Part shown: piece after piece, positions 29,393 to 38,691 of the stretch
How the letters are laid out: each line of letters begins with the position of its first letter
Numbering within the stretch: the stretch's first letter is position 1
NCBI GenBank assembly: GCA_002753275.1
Contig: PEAA01000004.1
Coordinates: forward strand, 41,326 to 87,398
DNA: 46,073 nucleotides
Direction: 5' to 3'
Source: Zetaproteobacteria bacterium
Lineage (GTDB): Bacteria; Pseudomonadota; Zetaproteobacteria; Mariprofundales; Mariprofundaceae
The notes under the pieces: generated by a model
The model's input: only the letters and a program-made list of their open reading frames with translations
Databases searched by the model: none
Told to the model about the DNA's origin: nothing
Position numbers and translations under genes: made by a program

Positions 29393-30294
29393 CTGGAGAG
29401 TGTGGATATTATTGTTGAAAAAGGTTGAATCATTTTGGGCTGCCACTGTTTTGTGGGTAGATAAGGGTGAAGAACATTGGGAATCCACGATCTTTTTAAT
29501 TGTGCGACATGCTTCTTAGAAGTTAATAGTACCGACTGAAAATCGGTGATATTGATGGGGTGGTCACTGAGCCGTTCTGCATGGAGAATGCGTAGTCTGC
29601 TTAGAGGGGAGGTGCTCTTTTGCAGTTGCCCAGATTGCGCAGGCAATTGTTGATAATCACAATAGATGGATAGCGATTGAGAAGGGAGAGATGTTTTCTC
29701 GGTCATCTTCTGTTTTCCCCATAACCAAAGGCCACTGATGTTTGGAAGAGTTTGATGATCTTTCCGGGTGTGAGCATGGTGTGTTGCGTGTAATAACATT
29801 TGAATTTCAGAGAGAATGCGATTTATGCGTCCGCCATCAGCACCTGCAATGGGTCGGTTAGGAAGCATTGAGCCTTGAATCTGTGAAAAAGGGGGAGGGT
29901 CAGCATCAAGAATATTCTTGGATAAGAGCAGTAGCCATTGCTTGTTGGCAATTAGGTGCATCCCTTCATCGTGAAGGATGGGGTTGAGTTGATCACATAA
30001 CGCTTTGGCATCTGTCGTTTGCCATGGGACGAGATGCTCGGGCATAATCATGATTTTGTCACGCACTAGCTGGGCTTGGTAAGGGGAGGCTATCCAAGCT
30101 TGTTGATAACCGTTGTCTTTGAAGTTCGCCGTCGAGAGGATCGTTTCAACAGGGCTTTGATGGGTTAGCGCTGCTTGCCATTCTAATGCTAATTGTAAGG
30201 TGTTGTGAAACCAAAGGGTTTTGAAACCATTAAAGCGTCGTGATAGTGCGTGCAACTCTGGATGGAGTGTATGTCCAACATCCAGAGGCAGCAA
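29389..30294 (-). CDS. RpfE-like (COG4255-type) protein of unknown function
   Basis: I recognise this 301-residue protein as the RpfE-like family, mainly from the segment GGRINRILSEIQMLLHATHH followed by ISGLWLWGKQK. Family members usually show a similar EIQMLLH...LWLWGGG arrangement. In Xanthomonas, rpfE also sits directly upstream of recJ and prfB, as here. The molecular function is unknown; the family has been described as regulatory or phosphoglycerate-mutase-like without a proven activity. The 5' end is uncertain. The only standard start is TTG 30294, yet the frame is open upstream and reads TLIIIDGLLPL across it. That looks like a conserved first beta strand, so a CTG at 30312 or another rare start is possible. 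It overlaps recJ by ATGA. Confidence 0.68.
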   Translation of the reverse strand: MLPLDVGHTLHPELHALSRRFNGFKTLWFHNTLQLALEWQAALTHQSPVETILSTANFKDNGYQQAWIASPYQAQLVRDKIMIMPEHLVPWQTTDAKALCDQLNPILHDEGMHLIANKQWLLLLSKNILDADPPPFSQIQGSMLPNRPIAGADGGRINRILSEIQMLLHATHHAHTRKDHQTLPNISGLWLWGKQKMTEKTSLPSQSLSIYCDYQQLPAQSGQLQKSTSPLSRLRILHAERLSDHPINITDFQSVLLTSKKHVAQLKRSWIPNVLHPYLPTKQWQPKMIQPFSTIISTLSR

Positions 30295-30361
30295 TCCATC
30301 AATGATGATCAGTGTTTCAGTTTGATCCGGTGTGACATCATTGCTGGTCGTATTGATACGC

Positions 30362-31420
30362 TTAACCCTCTAACACTCGTCGCACGGCATCTTCTGTCGC
30401 ATCAATGGTGACAGGGGAGGCTATCCCTTTCATGGCGGTATCTGGGTCTTTGAGGCCATTGCCAGTGAGGGTGCAAACAATGCGTTCACCCGCTTTAAAA
30501 TAGCCGGTTTTGTTAAGTTTGATAATGCCCGCAACGGAAGCGGCCGAGGCAGGCTCACAAAAGACACCTTCAAGGCATGCAAGCATATTGTATGCTTCTA
30601 AAATTTCATCATCGGTAACAGCATCAATAACGCCGCCTGATTGATCGCGTGCATCAACGGCTTGCTGCCATGAGGCAGGTTTACCAATGCGGATGGCGGT
30701 GGCGATGGTTTCAGGATTCTCTACTGGCGCACCATTGACGATAGGTGCAGCCCCCGCTGCTTGGAAGCCGAGCATTTTTGGCAATGCATGCGAAATGCCT
30801 TTGTCAAAATATTCGCGGTAGCCTTTCCAGTATGCGGTGATATTTCCGGCATTACCGACAGGAAGCGCATGAAAATCAGGAACGAACCCAAGTTCGTCAA
30901 TGATCTCAAAAGCGCCTGTTTTTTGCCCTTCGATGCGATAAGGATTGACGCTATTAACCAACGAGATGGAGCCATCGGCAGAGATGTCACGCACGATTTG
31001 TAATGCATCATCGAAGTTTCCGCGAATCTGAATCACTTTGGCGCCATAGCGCATCCCTTGCGACATTTTTCCAAGTGCGATTTTACCATCAGGAATCAAT
31101 ACATACGCCTCCATGCCACAGTTAGCAGCATACGCTGCTGCGGATGCTGAGGTGTTGCCCGTTGAGGCACAGATCACTTTGCGACTGCCACTGTTGTAGG
31201 CTTGGGTCACGGCCATGGTCATGCCGCGATCTTTGAATGAGCCTGTTGGGTTTAACCCCTCAAACTTTAAATAGATATTAAGCTCGGGGTTAATGGCATT
31301 ACGAAGGTTGAGCGATTCGTGCAACGGCGTGTTGCCCTCATAAAGGGTGATGATGGCATCGCGGTCACCAATGGGTAAAAAAGCACGGTAACGGTTAATA
31401 ATTCCTTGATAATGTGGCAT
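30362..31420 (-). CDS. thrC: Threonine synthase
   Basis: ThrC converts O-phosphohomoserine to threonine with pyridoxal phosphate. The 352-residue protein is of the short (class II, Bacillus-like) type. The PLP lysine is in [15 protein letters not shown], and the phosphate-binding glycines are in [31 protein letters not shown] is also diagnostic. The ATG has AGGA seven bases upstream and lies nine bases after the hom stop. alaC, hom and thrC thus form one transcript that makes threonine from homoserine. The RpfE-like gene begins within 70 bases downstream. Confidence 0.96.
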   Translation of the reverse strand: MPHYQGIINRYRAFLPIGDRDAIITLYEGNTPLHESLNLRNAINPELNIYLKFEGLNPTGSFKDRGMTMAVTQAYNSGSRKVICASTGNTSASAAAYAANCGMEAYVLIPDGKIALGKMSQGMRYGAKVIQIRGNFDDALQIVRDISADGSISLVNSVNPYRIEGQKTGAFEIIDELGFVPDFHALPVGNAGNITAYWKGYREYFDKGISHALPKMLGFQAAGAAPIVNGAPVENPETIATAIRIGKPASWQQAVDARDQSGGVIDAVTDDEILEAYNMLACLEGVFCEPASAASVAGIIKLNKTGYFKAGERIVCTLTGNGLKDPDTAMKGIASPVTIDATEDAVRRVLEG

Positions 31421-31429
31421 ATTGAGATC

Positions 31430-32743
31430 CTACGCGTCGAAACGCTCTTTTCTTAAAATAAGTACATTGGCATCAATGTGTGGGTGTTGCGTGATGCGGG
31501 CAATCGCTTGCTGCAAGTTCCCTTCGTTGGTTTCGTGGGTTAAAAGGGTCACCGGTACCAGTTGCCGTTTGTGGCGCTCTTTTTGAATCACCGCTTCAAG
31601 GCTAATGCCTTGATCAGCCAATATGGTGGTGATGGCGGCAATGACACCCGGTTCGTCTTTGACCATGAACCGCAGGTAGTATTCACAGTTCACCTCATTC
31701 ATTGGCATGGTCGCAAGGCGTGTGCGTGCGCTGCTGATAAAGCCCATCGGTGGCGCAAGGTGGTTACTGCCATCAGGGAAAACACGGGCAATATCCATCA
31801 CATCCGCAATGACGGCACTGGCTGTTGGACGCTCGCCGGCACCACGGCCAAAAGAGATGGTGTGTTCAACAAAATCACCTGAAATCTGTACGGCATTGTA
31901 CGAGTCGGAGACTTGCGCAATTTGTGCATTCAGTGGCACCAGTGTGGGGTGAACACGCATTTCCACTTGATCCCCATGGGGTTTAGCAATTCCTAACAGT
32001 TTGATGCGATAGCCTAAATCTTTGGCGGCCAGAATATCATCGGCGCTAATTTTGGAGATGCCTTCGGTAAATACTTCATCAAAATGAATCGTAGAGCCAA
32101 ATGCCATTGCGGAGATGATGGAGAGTTTGTGCGCGGTATCAATCCCTTCGATGTCAAAAGTAGGGTCTGCTTCAGCATAACCCAAGCTTTGCGCATCGTT
32201 GAGGACCTCTGAAAAGTCGAGCCCTTCGTTTTCCATGCGGGTGAGAATGTAGTTGCAGGTTCCATTTAAAATGCCATAGATGGCGGTGATATGGTTGGCA
32301 GCAAGCCCTTCACGCAAGGTTTTCAGGCAAGGAATACCGCCACCGACGGCCGCTTCAAAACCGATCGATACCCCATGCTTTTCAGCCAAGGCAAAGAGTT
32401 CATCACCATGTTTGGCAATGAGGGCTTTGTTGGCAGTGACGATATGTTTACCATGTTCGATCGCTTGGGTTACAAAAGTTCGTGCGGGTTCATAGCCACC
32501 GATCAATTCGATCACCAAGTCAATATCATCGGCAGTGGTAATGTCGCTGGCTTGATCACTTAGGCGGACATCAGAGAAGTCAAGGTCAAAGGTGCGATCC
32601 AAGCTGCGATCGCATGCGGCAACCAATCGCACATTCTTGCCAAGGCGTTTGGAAATTAAGCTGTTTTGTTCAATTAAAATTCGTGCCGCACCCAGCCCAA
32701 TGGTTCCAAGCCCCAATAGGCCAACGCGTACTTCATTCATCAT
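31430..32743 (-). CDS. hom: Homoserine dehydrogenase
   Basis: Hom reduces aspartate semialdehyde to homoserine with NAD(P)H. The 437-residue monofunctional enzyme has the nucleotide-binding [17 protein letters not shown], the catalytic region [17 protein letters not shown] followed by [15 protein letters not shown], and a C-terminal ACT domain ([20 protein letters not shown]). The ACT domain points to feedback control by threonine. It is not fused to aspartokinase. The start is the first of two ATGs (32743), with AGGAG seven bases upstream, and it overlaps the alaC stop. thrC follows after nine bases. Confidence 0.97.
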   Translation of the reverse strand: MMNEVRVGLLGLGTIGLGAARILIEQNSLISKRLGKNVRLVAACDRSLDRTFDLDFSDVRLSDQASDITTADDIDLVIELIGGYEPARTFVTQAIEHGKHIVTANKALIAKHGDELFALAEKHGVSIGFEAAVGGGIPCLKTLREGLAANHITAIYGILNGTCNYILTRMENEGLDFSEVLNDAQSLGYAEADPTFDIEGIDTAHKLSIISAMAFGSTIHFDEVFTEGISKISADDILAAKDLGYRIKLLGIAKPHGDQVEMRVHPTLVPLNAQIAQVSDSYNAVQISGDFVEHTISFGRGAGERPTASAVIADVMDIARVFPDGSNHLAPPMGFISSARTRLATMPMNEVNCEYYLRFMVKDEPGVIAAITTILADQGISLEAVIQKERHKRQLVPVTLLTHETNEGNLQQAIARITQHPHIDANVLILRKERFDA

Positions 32744-33924
32744 GTTGATGCTCCTGCATGCAAGAATTGACGGATGCCACGCAATGCTTGGCGGGTACGG
32801 TGTTCATTTTCGATCAATGCAATACGCACATAGTGATCACCATATTCACCAAAACCAACACCAGGGCTTACCGCAACGCCTGCCTCTTTGAGTAGATTTT
32901 TTGAAAATTCCAAGGATCCCATCGATTTGAATTCATCAGGGATTTCCGCCCAAACAAACATGCCCGCTTTAGGGCTCTCAACCATCCAACCCATTTTGTG
33001 TAGACCTTGCACCAACACATCGCGTCTGGATTGATACATTTGACGAATCTCATGGACACAATCTTGAGGGCCGTTCAGTGCGGCGCACGCCGCAATCTGC
33101 AACGGTTGGAATGTGCCATAATCGAGGTAGGATTTAATTTTGCCAAGGGCGGCGACAACATCTTTGTTGCCAACCATAAAGCCTATGCGCCAGCCAGGCA
33201 TATTGTAGGTTTTGGAGAGCGAGTAAAATTCAACAGCGACATCTTTGGCACCTTCAGCCTGCATAATCGATGGGCAAACATAATCATCAAAGGTGATTTC
33301 AGCATAGGCGATGTCAGAGATGACAATAAGTTCATGCTCCTTGGCGAAATCAACAATCTTTTGATAAAAGGCCAAATCGACCACTTCACCGGTTGGGTTG
33401 GAAGGAAAGTTGACAATCAATATTTTTGGACGCGGCCACGAGTCGCGTACGGCACTGGTAATCTCTTCGATGTAATCACGGCCAGGTCCCATCGGGATGT
33501 GACGAATATCAGCACCTGCAATAATAAAGCCGTAAGGGTGAATCGGGTAGGCAGGGTTTGGCGTGAGAATTAAATCACCAGGAGAGGTGATGGCTACAGC
33601 AAGATGGGCCAATCCCTCTTTGGAGCCAATGGTGACAATGGCCTCGGTCTCGGGATCAAGGTCAACATTAAATTTTGTTTTGTACCAATGGCAAATGGCT
33701 TTGCGCAGGCCAATGATCCCTTTGGATACCGAGTAGCGATGGTTGCGTCCATCTTGGGCCGCTTCACAGAGTTTCTCAACGATATGTTTGGGGGTAGGCT
33801 GGTCAGGGTTTCCCATGCCAAAGTCGATAATATCTTCACCCGCATGGCGAAGTTCCATCTTAAGCTGATTAACAACAGCAAACACATAGGGCGGTAAACG
33901 CTTGATCTTCTCGAACTCACGCAT
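32740..33924 (-). CDS. alaC: Glutamate-pyruvate (alanine) aminotransferase, AlaC type
   Basis: This 394-residue class I/II PLP aminotransferase resembles the AlaC/YfdZ group. It begins [19 protein letters not shown] and has [14 protein letters not shown], the substrate-side [12 protein letters not shown], the conserved [10 protein letters not shown], and the PLP lysine in [17 protein letters not shown]. The group makes alanine from pyruvate and glutamate. The precise amino-acid specificity is inferred. A gene of this type before hom-thrC is a recurring arrangement in proteobacteria. AGGAG lies 12 bases before the ATG. The gene overlaps hom by four bases, so it leads the alaC-hom-thrC string. 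Confidence 0.88.
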   Translation of the reverse strand: MREFEKIKRLPPYVFAVVNQLKMELRHAGEDIIDFGMGNPDQPTPKHIVEKLCEAAQDGRNHRYSVSKGIIGLRKAICHWYKTKFNVDLDPETEAIVTIGSKEGLAHLAVAITSPGDLILTPNPAYPIHPYGFIIAGADIRHIPMGPGRDYIEEITSAVRDSWPRPKILIVNFPSNPTGEVVDLAFYQKIVDFAKEHELIVISDIAYAEITFDDYVCPSIMQAEGAKDVAVEFYSLSKTYNMPGWRIGFMVGNKDVVAALGKIKSYLDYGTFQPLQIAACAALNGPQDCVHEIRQMYQSRRDVLVQGLHKMGWMVESPKAGMFVWAEIPDEFKSMGSLEFSKNLLKEAGVAVSPGVGFGEYGDHYVRIALIENEHRTRQALRGIRQFLHAGAST

Positions 33925-34007
33925 ATTGGGGCAATGCTCCTAACAAAAAAGGGTTGTGGGAGGCTATGGTTTGGTTGCAAAAGGTCAAGGAGCACAACCA
34001 AGCAAGA

Positions 34008-35219
34008 TTATAAACGCCGGGCAAGAATCTCAATCAGTTGATCCGTTTGCAGGAGAATGGGATTATTTTGCAGGCTGCCCGTATGGGTTGCGATGCGTTG
34101 AAGATCAGCGGCGCAAATTCCATAATTTGATAGTTTAGGCATAGCGAGATCTTCAACCATCTGTTCAAGACGAAGTGAGAGTGTTTCAAGCGCTTGTGTG
34201 TCGCTGGTGGTATGATCTTGACCCAGCAAAAGCCGTCCGACCTGTGCATATTTGTATAAACTTTGCAGGGCTTGATCGCTGCTGTGTTGGCGAAGATGTT
34301 CGATGTTCACTTGCGTGGCAACGGCAAGTAAGGTGCCGCAAACCTCGCCGTGGGGCATGTTGGAGTAGGCTCCTATGGGGGAGGCGAGTGCATGGATACT
34401 GCCCAGTCCCACTTGTGCCAGGGTGATGCCTGAGATAAACGAAGCGTAGGTCATGGCTTGATAGTGTGAAGTATTCTCCTCACAGGGGTGATCAAATCGC
34501 TCCATAAGAGGTGAAAAGCTGGCGGCAAAGGCTTGTAGTCCCGACCATGCCAATGCATCTGAAAAAGGGGTGGCACTTTTGGAGAGATAGGATTCAAGCA
34601 GTTGCACAAAAGCATCCATGCCATTGCTAGCTATGCGTGATCGTGGGCATGAGTAGAGCAGTTCAGGGTCGATGATCGCCAGTTTGGCAACCAAGGCATC
34701 ATGACGAAATGATTTCTTGAATCCATGCTCACCCCGTTGACTTAATACGGAATTTTTACTGGCTTCACTGCCTGTGCCTGCGGTTGTGGGGATGGCAATG
34801 AGTGGTGTGCTGATGCCTGAGTAGGGGATGTTGTTTCCTACACCTTCAAGATGATCCATGACGCTGTTTCCATGCGGTAAAAGCCCGGCAATGGCCTTAG
34901 CTGCATCCAAGGCGCTTCCCCCTCCAATGCCGACGACAACATCGATGTGAGCATCATGAAATTGTTGCACAATGGCATCAACCTGGGTGGGTGAAGGCTC
35001 CCCGGAAATATGTGCAATTTCCCATGTGATGAATGATGCTTCCATTGCATGGCTCAGCGATGACCACTGTTGCGATGTTGTGAATGAGCGCTTTCCTGTG
35101 ATGATCAGGACGCGTTTCCCATAAGCGAGAATGGCCGCGGGTAGTTTTTGGATTGAGCCTGCACCAAAAAAAGTTTGCGGTATTGCAGGAAGAAGAAAGT
35201 GGTTTGGAAAATTTAGCAT
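34008..35219 (-). CDS. Iron-containing alcohol dehydrogenase family protein
   Basis: This 403-residue protein is of the Fe-ADH (group III) family. It has the NAD-binding VVGIGGGSALDAAKAIAGLL and IAIPTTAGTGSEASKNSVLS, and a helical C-terminal domain. In FucO the metal is held by Asp196, His200, His263 and His277. Here the matching places are NGMDAFVQLLESY (Asp kept, His200 replaced by Gln), GSIHALASP (His263 kept, the nearby active-site His267 replaced by Ser) and MPHGE (His277 kept). Some Fe-ADH subfamilies share the Gln, so it may still be active with a different metal or substrate. It stands alone between the petC terminator and alaC. The ribosome site is weak. Confidence 0.83.
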   Translation of the reverse strand: MLNFPNHFLLPAIPQTFFGAGSIQKLPAAILAYGKRVLIITGKRSFTTSQQWSSLSHAMEASFITWEIAHISGEPSPTQVDAIVQQFHDAHIDVVVGIGGGSALDAAKAIAGLLPHGNSVMDHLEGVGNNIPYSGISTPLIAIPTTAGTGSEASKNSVLSQRGEHGFKKSFRHDALVAKLAIIDPELLYSCPRSRIASNGMDAFVQLLESYLSKSATPFSDALAWSGLQAFAASFSPLMERFDHPCEENTSHYQAMTYASFISGITLAQVGLGSIHALASPIGAYSNMPHGEVCGTLLAVATQVNIEHLRQHSSDQALQSLYKYAQVGRLLLGQDHTTSDTQALETLSLRLEQMVEDLAMPKLSNYGICAADLQRIATHTGSLQNNPILLQTDQLIEILARRL

Positions 35220-35289
35220 GGCATGACTCTAGGTGTGAATCCGGGTGGCGCAAGATTGCAACGGTATTTTAAAGGGAGCGTTGAAAAAT

Positions 35290-35320
35290 AAAAAAGGCAC
35301 CCCTAAAGGTGCCTTTTTGA
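35290..35320 (-). terminator. Rho-independent terminator of the petABC operon
   Basis: GGCACC (35296-35301) pairs with GGTGCC (35308-35313), extended by A/T pairs. On the minus strand the stem is followed by TTTTTTATTTTT. It lies about 20 bases after the petC stop. The A-run on the other arm could also make it act on plus-strand transcripts. Confidence 0.9.
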
Positions 35321-35340
35321 CTACACAATGATTGCAAGAA

Positions 35341-36048
35341 TCAATGTTTTACATCTTTCCAGATTTCGCGTTTCAACATCCACAGTACAAAGGCAAGAAG
35401 GAAAAGAAATCCTAATACCCAAACACCAATGCGTTCGCGCTCAAATTGGTGAGGGTCACCAACGAAGGTTAAGAATGAAGCCACAGCATGGGCTTGCCCT
35501 TCAATTTCAGCAGTCTCATCTTCAGAGTGACCCATCCATGCCAAAGGATCGGGCATGGCAATACGGTTGCCAGGGTAGTAGATATTGTAGTTACCTTCTG
35601 GGATTTTACCGTTTGGATCCTCTTCGTAGCCTGTTAAAATAGAGAAGACATAGTTTCCAGCTCCACGACGCGCACGGGTGATCAAGGATAGATCAGGTGG
35701 CACCTTACCATAGGATTCAATGGCATCCGCAGGTGTGAGCTCGCTGACCATGCCATCCATCAGTGAGTGTTCACCGCGAAGTTCATCAACCTCTTCGCGG
35801 GTCAATCCCAATTCTGGATAGGCCATCAAACTACCGTAACGCAAGTATTTGGCCGAGTGACAGCCCATACATACATTGGTGAAGACCTCAAGACCTTTAC
35901 GCAAGGTGTCATGATCCATTTGAATGTTGGCATCTTTTAACGCATGGCCATGACCTTCGGATGCACTGGCAGACATAGGAACAGTTAATGCCAAGCATAT
36001 TGCAGCCACAGATAGGCGTATAGATTGTTTCATATTGGTCAGTTTCAT
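35341..36048 (-). CDS. petC: Cytochrome c1 of the bc1 complex
   Basis: Cytochrome c1 passes electrons from the Rieske protein to soluble cytochrome c. The 235-residue precursor has a signal peptide (MKQSIRLSVAAICLALTVPMSASA), the haem c site CMGCH in FTNVCMGCHSAKYLRYGS, the probable Met axial ligand in GNRIAMPDPL, and a single C-terminal membrane anchor (WVLGFLFLLAFVLWMLKREIW). The start is ATG 36048, one base after the petB stop, with GGAG ten bases upstream. It is the last gene of rpe-petA-petB-petC and is followed by a strong terminator. Confidence 0.95.
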   Translation of the reverse strand: MKLTNMKQSIRLSVAAICLALTVPMSASASEGHGHALKDANIQMDHDTLRKGLEVFTNVCMGCHSAKYLRYGSLMAYPELGLTREEVDELRGEHSLMDGMVSELTPADAIESYGKVPPDLSLITRARRGAGNYVFSILTGYEEDPNGKIPEGNYNIYYPGNRIAMPDPLAWMGHSEDETAEIEGQAHAVASFLTFVGDPHQFERERIGVWVLGFLFLLAFVLWMLKREIWKDVKH

Positions 36049-36049
36049 A

Positions 36050-37267
36050 TCAAATACGCTCCGGAACTGGTTTTGTCTTTTCAAACTTATGAACAAATGG
36101 CAGCAGCAAGAAGAAACCGAAGTAGATTGCTGTCGCGATTTGACCGACAAGTTTCAAGGTTGCTGTAGGTGCTGAGTGACCACAGTAGCCAAGAACAAGA
36201 ACCGAGATGAAGAACAAGATCACCATTTGACGGTAGACAGGACGGTAGCGCGCCGAGCGTACTTTCGAGCGGTCTAAGAATGGCAATACAAAAAGAATCG
36301 CCAAGGATGCACCCATTGCAGCCACACCAAGCAATTTACTCTCAAATGAGCGTAAGATGGTGTACCAAGGGGTTAAGTACCAAACCGGTGCAATATGCGC
36401 AGGTGTTTGCAAATTGTTTGCAGGTACGAAATTGTCCACTTCAATGAAGTAGCCCCATGCTTCTGGGTTAAAGAATACGAAGTAGCAGTAAGGGATCAAG
36501 AATACCGCTACACCGAAAGCATCTTTAATGGTGTAGTAAGGGTGGAAGGGGATGGTCTCTTTCTCATGGTCAATATCAATCCCTTCTGGATTGTTTGAGT
36601 GAACCACATGAAGTGCATGCACATGACCACCCACAATAGCTGCAAGCAAGAGCGGGAACAGATAGTGCAACGAGAAGAAGCGGTTCAAGGTTGGATCACC
36701 AACAGCAAAGCCACCACGCAACACTTCCGAGATCAGATCACCAATCACAGGAACAGCACCAAACAGGTTGGTAATGACGGTTGCGCCCCAGAAAGACATT
36801 TGTCCCCAAGGAAGCAGGTAACCAAAGAACGCAGCACCTTGCATGATCAATAGGATCACAACACCAATAATCCATAACAGTTCGCGTGGACCTTTGTAGG
36901 AGCCGTAATACAAGCCACGCGCAATGTGCAGGTAAACAACAATAAAGAATGCCGATGCACCTACAGCATGCATGTAACGAATTAGCCAACCAAAATTGAC
37001 ATCACGCATAATGCGTTCAATGGAGTCAAATGCGACAGTGAAGCCACCAGCTGTCATTTCCGCAGAAGGTTTGTAATACATCACAAGGAAGATGCCTGTA
37101 AGAATTTGCAAAACCAGTACCAGCAGCGCTAATGAGCCAAAATTCCACATGTAGTTGAGGTTTCGTGGTGCCGGGTATTCGGTCAATTGACTGCGAATAA
37201 TTGATCCTGCATCCGTTCTTGCATCAACCCACTGGAATAAACGAGTTTTCATCATACTTTCAATCAC
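36050..37267 (-). CDS. petB: Cytochrome b of the bc1 complex
   Basis: Cytochrome b carries two haems b and both quinone sites of the bc1 complex. The 405-residue protein is one continuous polypeptide with about eight membrane helices, the usual bacterial bc1 form rather than the split b6/subunit IV form. Haem-ligand histidines are in IRYMHAVGASAFFIVVYLHI and GGHVHALHVVHSNNPEG. The PEWY-type quinol-site loop appears as PVWY in HIAPVWYLTPWYTILR. The start is GTG 37267, with GGAGG six bases upstream; ATG 37252 is a less likely alternative. petA ends 12 bases upstream and petC starts one base after the stop. Confidence 0.97.
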   Translation of the reverse strand: MIESMMKTRLFQWVDARTDAGSIIRSQLTEYPAPRNLNYMWNFGSLALLVLVLQILTGIFLVMYYKPSAEMTAGGFTVAFDSIERIMRDVNFGWLIRYMHAVGASAFFIVVYLHIARGLYYGSYKGPRELLWIIGVVILLIMQGAAFFGYLLPWGQMSFWGATVITNLFGAVPVIGDLISEVLRGGFAVGDPTLNRFFSLHYLFPLLLAAIVGGHVHALHVVHSNNPEGIDIDHEKETIPFHPYYTIKDAFGVAVFLIPYCYFVFFNPEAWGYFIEVDNFVPANNLQTPAHIAPVWYLTPWYTILRSFESKLLGVAAMGASLAILFVLPFLDRSKVRSARYRPVYRQMVILFFISVLVLGYCGHSAPTATLKLVGQIATAIYFGFFLLLPFVHKFEKTKPVPERI

Positions 37268-37279
37268 GATTCTCCTCCC

Positions 37280-37879
37280 TTACCCAATCAACACTTTCGT
37301 GTCGGTCATATATTTATATTGCATTACATGCAAATTGTTTGGTGCTGGCGAACCATTCACCACGCGGCCCGATAGATCATACAACGATCCATGACATGGG
37401 CAGTGCCATCCACCCGCCCAGTCGGCAGGCACAGAATCGCCCCAATCTTTTTGCCCTTCAGTAGGCTTGAAAAGTGGAATACAGCCTAAATGGGTGCATG
37501 ATGCAACGAGTACTAAATATTCAGGTTTGATTGAACGATTGATGCGTTTCTCTTCCGTATCCATCCAGTCGGCTTGAACATCGCTCATCGCTTGTGACAT
37601 AGGGTCTTTTAGCTTGTCGTCATGCCCTTGGATTCGGTTGAGCATATCGGTCGTGCGATTGACAATGAAAACTGGTTTTCCTTGCCATTGGATCACCACC
37701 AACTGCCCTTCGGCTACAGTTGATACCTCAAATTCGGTTTTAGATGCTGCCAATGTATCTGCTGCAGGAAGCATGCTTCCCACAAAAGGTACAATCGTCG
37801 CACCCGCTGCAACAGCCCCAAGACCGCCAGCAGCTACATATAGAAAATTACGGCGGGAATGGTCCGCGTGATCTGTCAT
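37280..37879 (-). CDS. petA: Rieske iron-sulfur subunit of the bc1 complex
   Basis: The Rieske protein moves electrons from quinol to cytochrome c1. The 199-residue protein has a twin-arginine signal-anchor (HSRRNFLYVAAGGLGAVAAG) and the two [2Fe-2S] ligand boxes CTHLGCIPL and CPCHGSLYD, each with one Cys and one His cluster ligand plus the disulfide Cys. The start is ATG 37879, with GGAGG six bases upstream. A 9-bp hairpin lies just upstream, between rpe and the ribosome site. It is the first bc1 gene of the operon; petB follows 12 bases after the stop. Confidence 0.97.
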   Translation of the reverse strand: MTDHADHSRRNFLYVAAGGLGAVAAGATIVPFVGSMLPAADTLAASKTEFEVSTVAEGQLVVIQWQGKPVFIVNRTTDMLNRIQGHDDKLKDPMSQAMSDVQADWMDTEEKRINRSIKPEYLVLVASCTHLGCIPLFKPTEGQKDWGDSVPADWAGGWHCPCHGSLYDLSGRVVNGSPAPNNLHVMQYKYMTDTKVLIG

Positions 37880-37907
37880 AAAATCCCTCCCTTGTTGACT
37901 AAAGATA

Positions 37908-37933
37908 ACAACCTCCTTTTGAGGGGAGGTTGT
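37908..37933. repeat. 9-bp inverted repeat (ACAACCTCC / GGAGGTTGT) between rpe and petA
   Basis: A perfect 9-bp stem with an 8-base loop lies 29 bases upstream of the petA ATG. On the petA strand its 3' arm contains GGAGG but no start codon follows at proper distance. No T-run follows on that strand, so it is not a standard terminator. It may protect or delimit the pet mRNA. Confidence 0.5.
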
Positions 37934-37946
37934 GTATGTTTTTTGT

Positions 37947-38612
37947 TTAGGCGTTTTCTGCCATTTTTCGCAGCGTAGCAATTGCTTCAGCATAATTTGG
38001 TGTATTGTAGACAGCAGACCCTGCTACAAATGAATTTGCACCTGCATGAGCAACTTCCACGATGGTATCTGTGTTGACACCGCCATCGACTTGTAGGTCA
38101 GCTTCACAGCCGAACTCATCCATCATATAGCGAGTTTCACGGATTTTATCAGTAACTGCGGGAATATATTTTTGCCCGCCGTATCCTGGGTTTACACTCA
38201 TCAAGAGTACCAAATCAACACAGTGCAATACATGACGAATGGTTGATACAGATGTGCCGGGGTTCAAACTTACCCCAGCCTTGATGCCGAATGAACGAAT
38301 GTATTGCAGGGTTCGTTCAAGATGGATACAAGCCTCTTGGTGAATGGTGATAATGTCAGCGCCAGCTTTCGCAAAAGCTTCAACTTGACGGTCAGGGTTT
38401 GCAACCATGAGATGAACATCCAATACTTTTTGTGTATGCGGACGAATGGCTTTGACGATGTTATCACCAATGGTGATAGGTGGTACAAATTGACCATCCA
38501 TAACATCAACATGAACCCAGTCGCAACCACCTTCATCGATGGCTTTGATCTCTTTTTCAAGGTTTGCAAAATCTGCAGATAAAATTGATGGGGAAATATA
38601 TATCTTCTTCAT
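37947..38612 (-). CDS. rpe: Ribulose-phosphate 3-epimerase
   Basis: Rpe interconverts ribulose 5-phosphate and xylulose 5-phosphate in the pentose phosphate or Calvin pathway. The 221-residue TIM barrel has ISPSILSADFANLEKEI at the N-terminus, WVHVDVMDGQFVPPITIG (metal-binding His and Asp), LDVHLMVANPD, LMSVNPGYGGQ and LQVDGGVNTDT, all catalytic or phosphate-binding regions. The start can only be ATG 38612, because the conserved SPSIL motif begins six codons later. It has no ribosome site (CCCCCCT precedes it), and a candidate promoter ends only a few bases away. It leads into petABC, an unusual but seemingly co-transcribed pairing. Confidence 0.96.
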   Translation of the reverse strand: MKKIYISPSILSADFANLEKEIKAIDEGGCDWVHVDVMDGQFVPPITIGDNIVKAIRPHTQKVLDVHLMVANPDRQVEAFAKAGADIITIHQEACIHLERTLQYIRSFGIKAGVSLNPGTSVSTIRHVLHCVDLVLLMSVNPGYGGQKYIPAVTDKIRETRYMMDEFGCEADLQVDGGVNTDTIVEVAHAGANSFVAGSAVYNTPNYAEAIATLRKMAENA

Positions 38613-38621
38613 AGGGGGGAA

Positions 38622-38650
38622 TTTATAAACAACCAGTAACGCTTCGTCCA
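38622..38650 (-). promoter_or_regulatory. Candidate rpe-petABC promoter (TGGACG - 17 bp - TATAAA)
   Basis: On the minus strand, TGGACG (38645-38650) and TATAAA (38622-38627) are 17 bases apart. The predicted start of transcription, near 38615, would leave almost no leader before the rpe ATG. The sequence GAAGCGTTA occurs twice just here (around 38639 and 38687) and may be a regulator half-site. Confidence 0.45.
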
Positions 38651-38691
38651 GTGTTATTAAAACCTTTTATGAATAAGGGTTCATTAACGCT

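Noticed and set aside
29393-29488. GTG start of recJ at 29488
   Set aside because: It lies inside the RpfE-like gene and adds 32 residues that do not resemble RecJ. ATG 29392 forms the ATGA coupling.
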